A stretch of 64,000 nucleotides of DNA, from positions 2,542,001 through 2,606,000 of the forward strand of contig NZ_CP197401.1 in assembly GCF_052162025.1 (NCBI RefSeq), written 5' to 3'. Shown in pieces: positions 62,916-64,000 of the stretch. This DNA comes from Methylobacter sp015476545. Its GTDB lineage: Bacteria > Pseudomonadota > Gammaproteobacteria > Methylococcales > Methylomonadaceae. Every line of letters begins with the position of its first letter. Position 1 is the first letter of the stretch. The notes under the pieces were generated by a model. The model was not told the origin of the DNA. It saw nothing but the letters and a program-made list of their open reading frames with translations, and ran no database searches. The position numbers and the translations under genes are program-made.

Positions 62916-64000
62916 TTAGCCGTTGTAACGTTGGAAGATTAAGGTTGCGTTGGTTCCACCGAAGCCGAAACTGTTCGACATGATGGTATTTAGCGTGACA
63001 TCATCCTGCCGCTCGCGCACGATGGGAATACCTTCCGCATTCGGATCCAGATGCGTGATATTGGCTGAAGCGCTCAGGAAGTTTTCTTCCATCATCAATA
63101 AAGAATAAATGGCCTCATTAACACCGGCTGCACCTAATGCGTGGCCTGTCAGGGACTTCGTTGAGCTGACCCATGGCACATTGCCGGCGCCGAATACGGT
63201 ACGCATGGCTTCCAATTCTCTGGTATCGCCAACGGGCGTACTGGTACCATGTGCATTGATGTAATCGATCTTGTCATGCACAGTTGCCAGCGCCTGCTGC
63301 ATGCAGCGCACAGCGCCTTCGCCTGAAGGCTGAACCATATCATAACCATCAGAGGTTGCGCCGTAACCTGTCAGTTCGGCATAGATCTTGGCGCCGCGGG
63401 CTTTGGCATGTTCCAGCTCCTCGATGACCAGCACACCGCCGCCGCCGGAAATAACGAAACCGTCGCGGGTTTCATCGTAAGGCCTTGACGCTGTCGTCGG
63501 CGTATCGTTGTACTTGGCTGACAGTGCGCCCATCGCATCGAACAGGACGGACATGGTCCAGTGCACTTCCTCGCCGCCGCCGGCAAACACAATATCCTGC
63601 TTACCCATCTGGATCAATTCCATGGCATGGCCGATACAGTGAGCACTGGTCGCACAAGCGGAGCTGATGGAGTAATTGACGCCTTTGATTTTAAAAGGTG
63701 TCGCCAGACAAGCCGTATTGGTGCTGGACATGGTCCGGGTCACCATATAAGGGCCTACTTTTTTAATGCCTTTTTCGCGCAAAATATCAGCCGCATCCAC
63801 GAGATTCGAGGTTGAAGGGCCACCTGATCCCATCACCAGACCGGTCCTGACATTTGATACGTCCGACTCCGCAAGGCCTGCATCATCAATGGCCTGCTGC
63901 ATGGCAATGTAATTAAATGCAGCGCCATCGCCCATAAAACGTTTTATTTTACGGTCTATAAATTCGTCCTGATCTATATTGACAGGTCCATGAACATGAC
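62916..64000 (-). CDS. fabB: Beta-ketoacyl-ACP synthase I (partial, runs off right edge)
   Basis: The visible 361 codons cover most of the protein; an in-frame stretch beyond the first visible Met (HVHGPVNIDQDEFIDRKIKR) shows that the N-terminus lies past base 64000. The thiolase-fold catalytic triad is seen: SISSACATSAHCIG (nucleophile Cys), YINAHGTSTPVGD (His) and TKSLTGHALGAAGVNE (His), ending SFGFGGTNATLIFQRY. The GGGEEVHWTMSVLFDAMGAL segment is typical of FabB over FabF. It condenses malonyl-ACP with acyl-ACP in unsaturated fatty acid synthesis. It is transcribed toward ttcA and has its own terminator. Confidence 0.95.
   Translation of the reverse strand, partial: HVHGPVNIDQDEFIDRKIKRFMGDGAAFNYIAMQQAIDDAGLAESDVSNVRTGLVMGSGGPSTSNLVDAADILREKGIKKVGPYMVTRTMSSTNTACLATPFKIKGVNYSISSACATSAHCIGHAMELIQMGKQDIVFAGGGEEVHWTMSVLFDAMGALSAKYNDTPTTASRPYDETRDGFVISGGGGVLVIEELEHAKARGAKIYAELTGYGATSDGYDMVQPSGEGAVRCMQQALATVHDKIDYINAHGTSTPVGDTRELEAMRTVFGAGNVPWVSSTKSLTGHALGAAGVNEAIYSLLMMEENFLSASANITHLDPNAEGIPIVRERQDDVTLNTIMSNSFGFGGTNATLIFQRYNG

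Overview
The window reads as chromosome of a gammaproteobacterium, most plausibly a methane oxidiser of the Methylococcales. This is an inference from the phosphoketolase-acetate kinase operon beside a class I fructose-bisphosphate aldolase, the TtcA and FabB types, and the overall gene style; no rRNA or methane oxidation gene is present to prove it. Most core genes are moderately GC-rich, and one block (about 34.1-45.6 kb) is clearly AT-rich and foreign.

Layout. 1-3.9 kb: surface polysaccharide genes on the minus strand (DegT aminotransferase cut by the window edge, Gfo/Idh dehydrogenase, hexapeptide acetyltransferase, sugar transferase with a degenerate GGDEF-like N-terminus). 4.6-7.7 kb: a nuclease/phosphatase-fold protein and an MsbA-like ABC exporter on the plus strand. 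7.8-32.9 kb: a candidate uncharacterised biosynthetic gene cluster in three transcription units. Unit 1 (plus) is a secreted protein and a P450. Unit 2 (minus, 25.9 to 10.8 kb) has twelve tightly packed genes: GHMP kinase, acyl carrier protein, dTMP-kinase-like kinase, UbiA-like protein, SDR reductase, nucleotidyltransferase, PEP-synthase-like protein, fatty acyl-AMP ligase, LuxE, LuxC, methyltransferase and a second P450. Unit 3 (minus, 32.4 to 26.2 kb) is a di-heme cytochrome, TPR lipoprotein, homocitrate/isopropylmalate synthase, two-subunit aconitase-type dehydratase and a periplasmic-binding-protein fold lacking a signal peptide. Upstream of each unit lies the same roughly 95-bp module: two CRP-like palindromes and a -10-like hexamer at constant spacing. 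This shared module is the best evidence that the three units form one regulon and delimits the cluster.

33.2-45.7 kb: a small repeat-flanked cassette, then an 11.5-kb genomic island between 41-bp direct repeats made from the 3' half of a tRNA-Lys gene. The island carries a broken integrase, small membrane and secreted proteins, an IS3-family element that truncates a DUF2971-like gene, an HNH pseudogene, a Vsr endonuclease and a compact four-gene operon: C5 DNA methyltransferase, HD-domain protein, P-loop ATPase and an unknown 317-residue protein. The operon looks like an uncharacterised defence or conflict module.

45.7-64 kb: core chromosome with HdeD, MtfA, phosphoketolase/acetate kinase, aldolase, small membrane, PepSY and lipoprotein genes, a secreted protein made of 11-residue repeats, tRNA-Ser, a fused hydantoinase/oxoprolinase, a SAM-hydrolase family protein, TtcA and FabB (cut by the right edge).

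All calls rest on reading the sequence and remembered family motifs. No database search was run.
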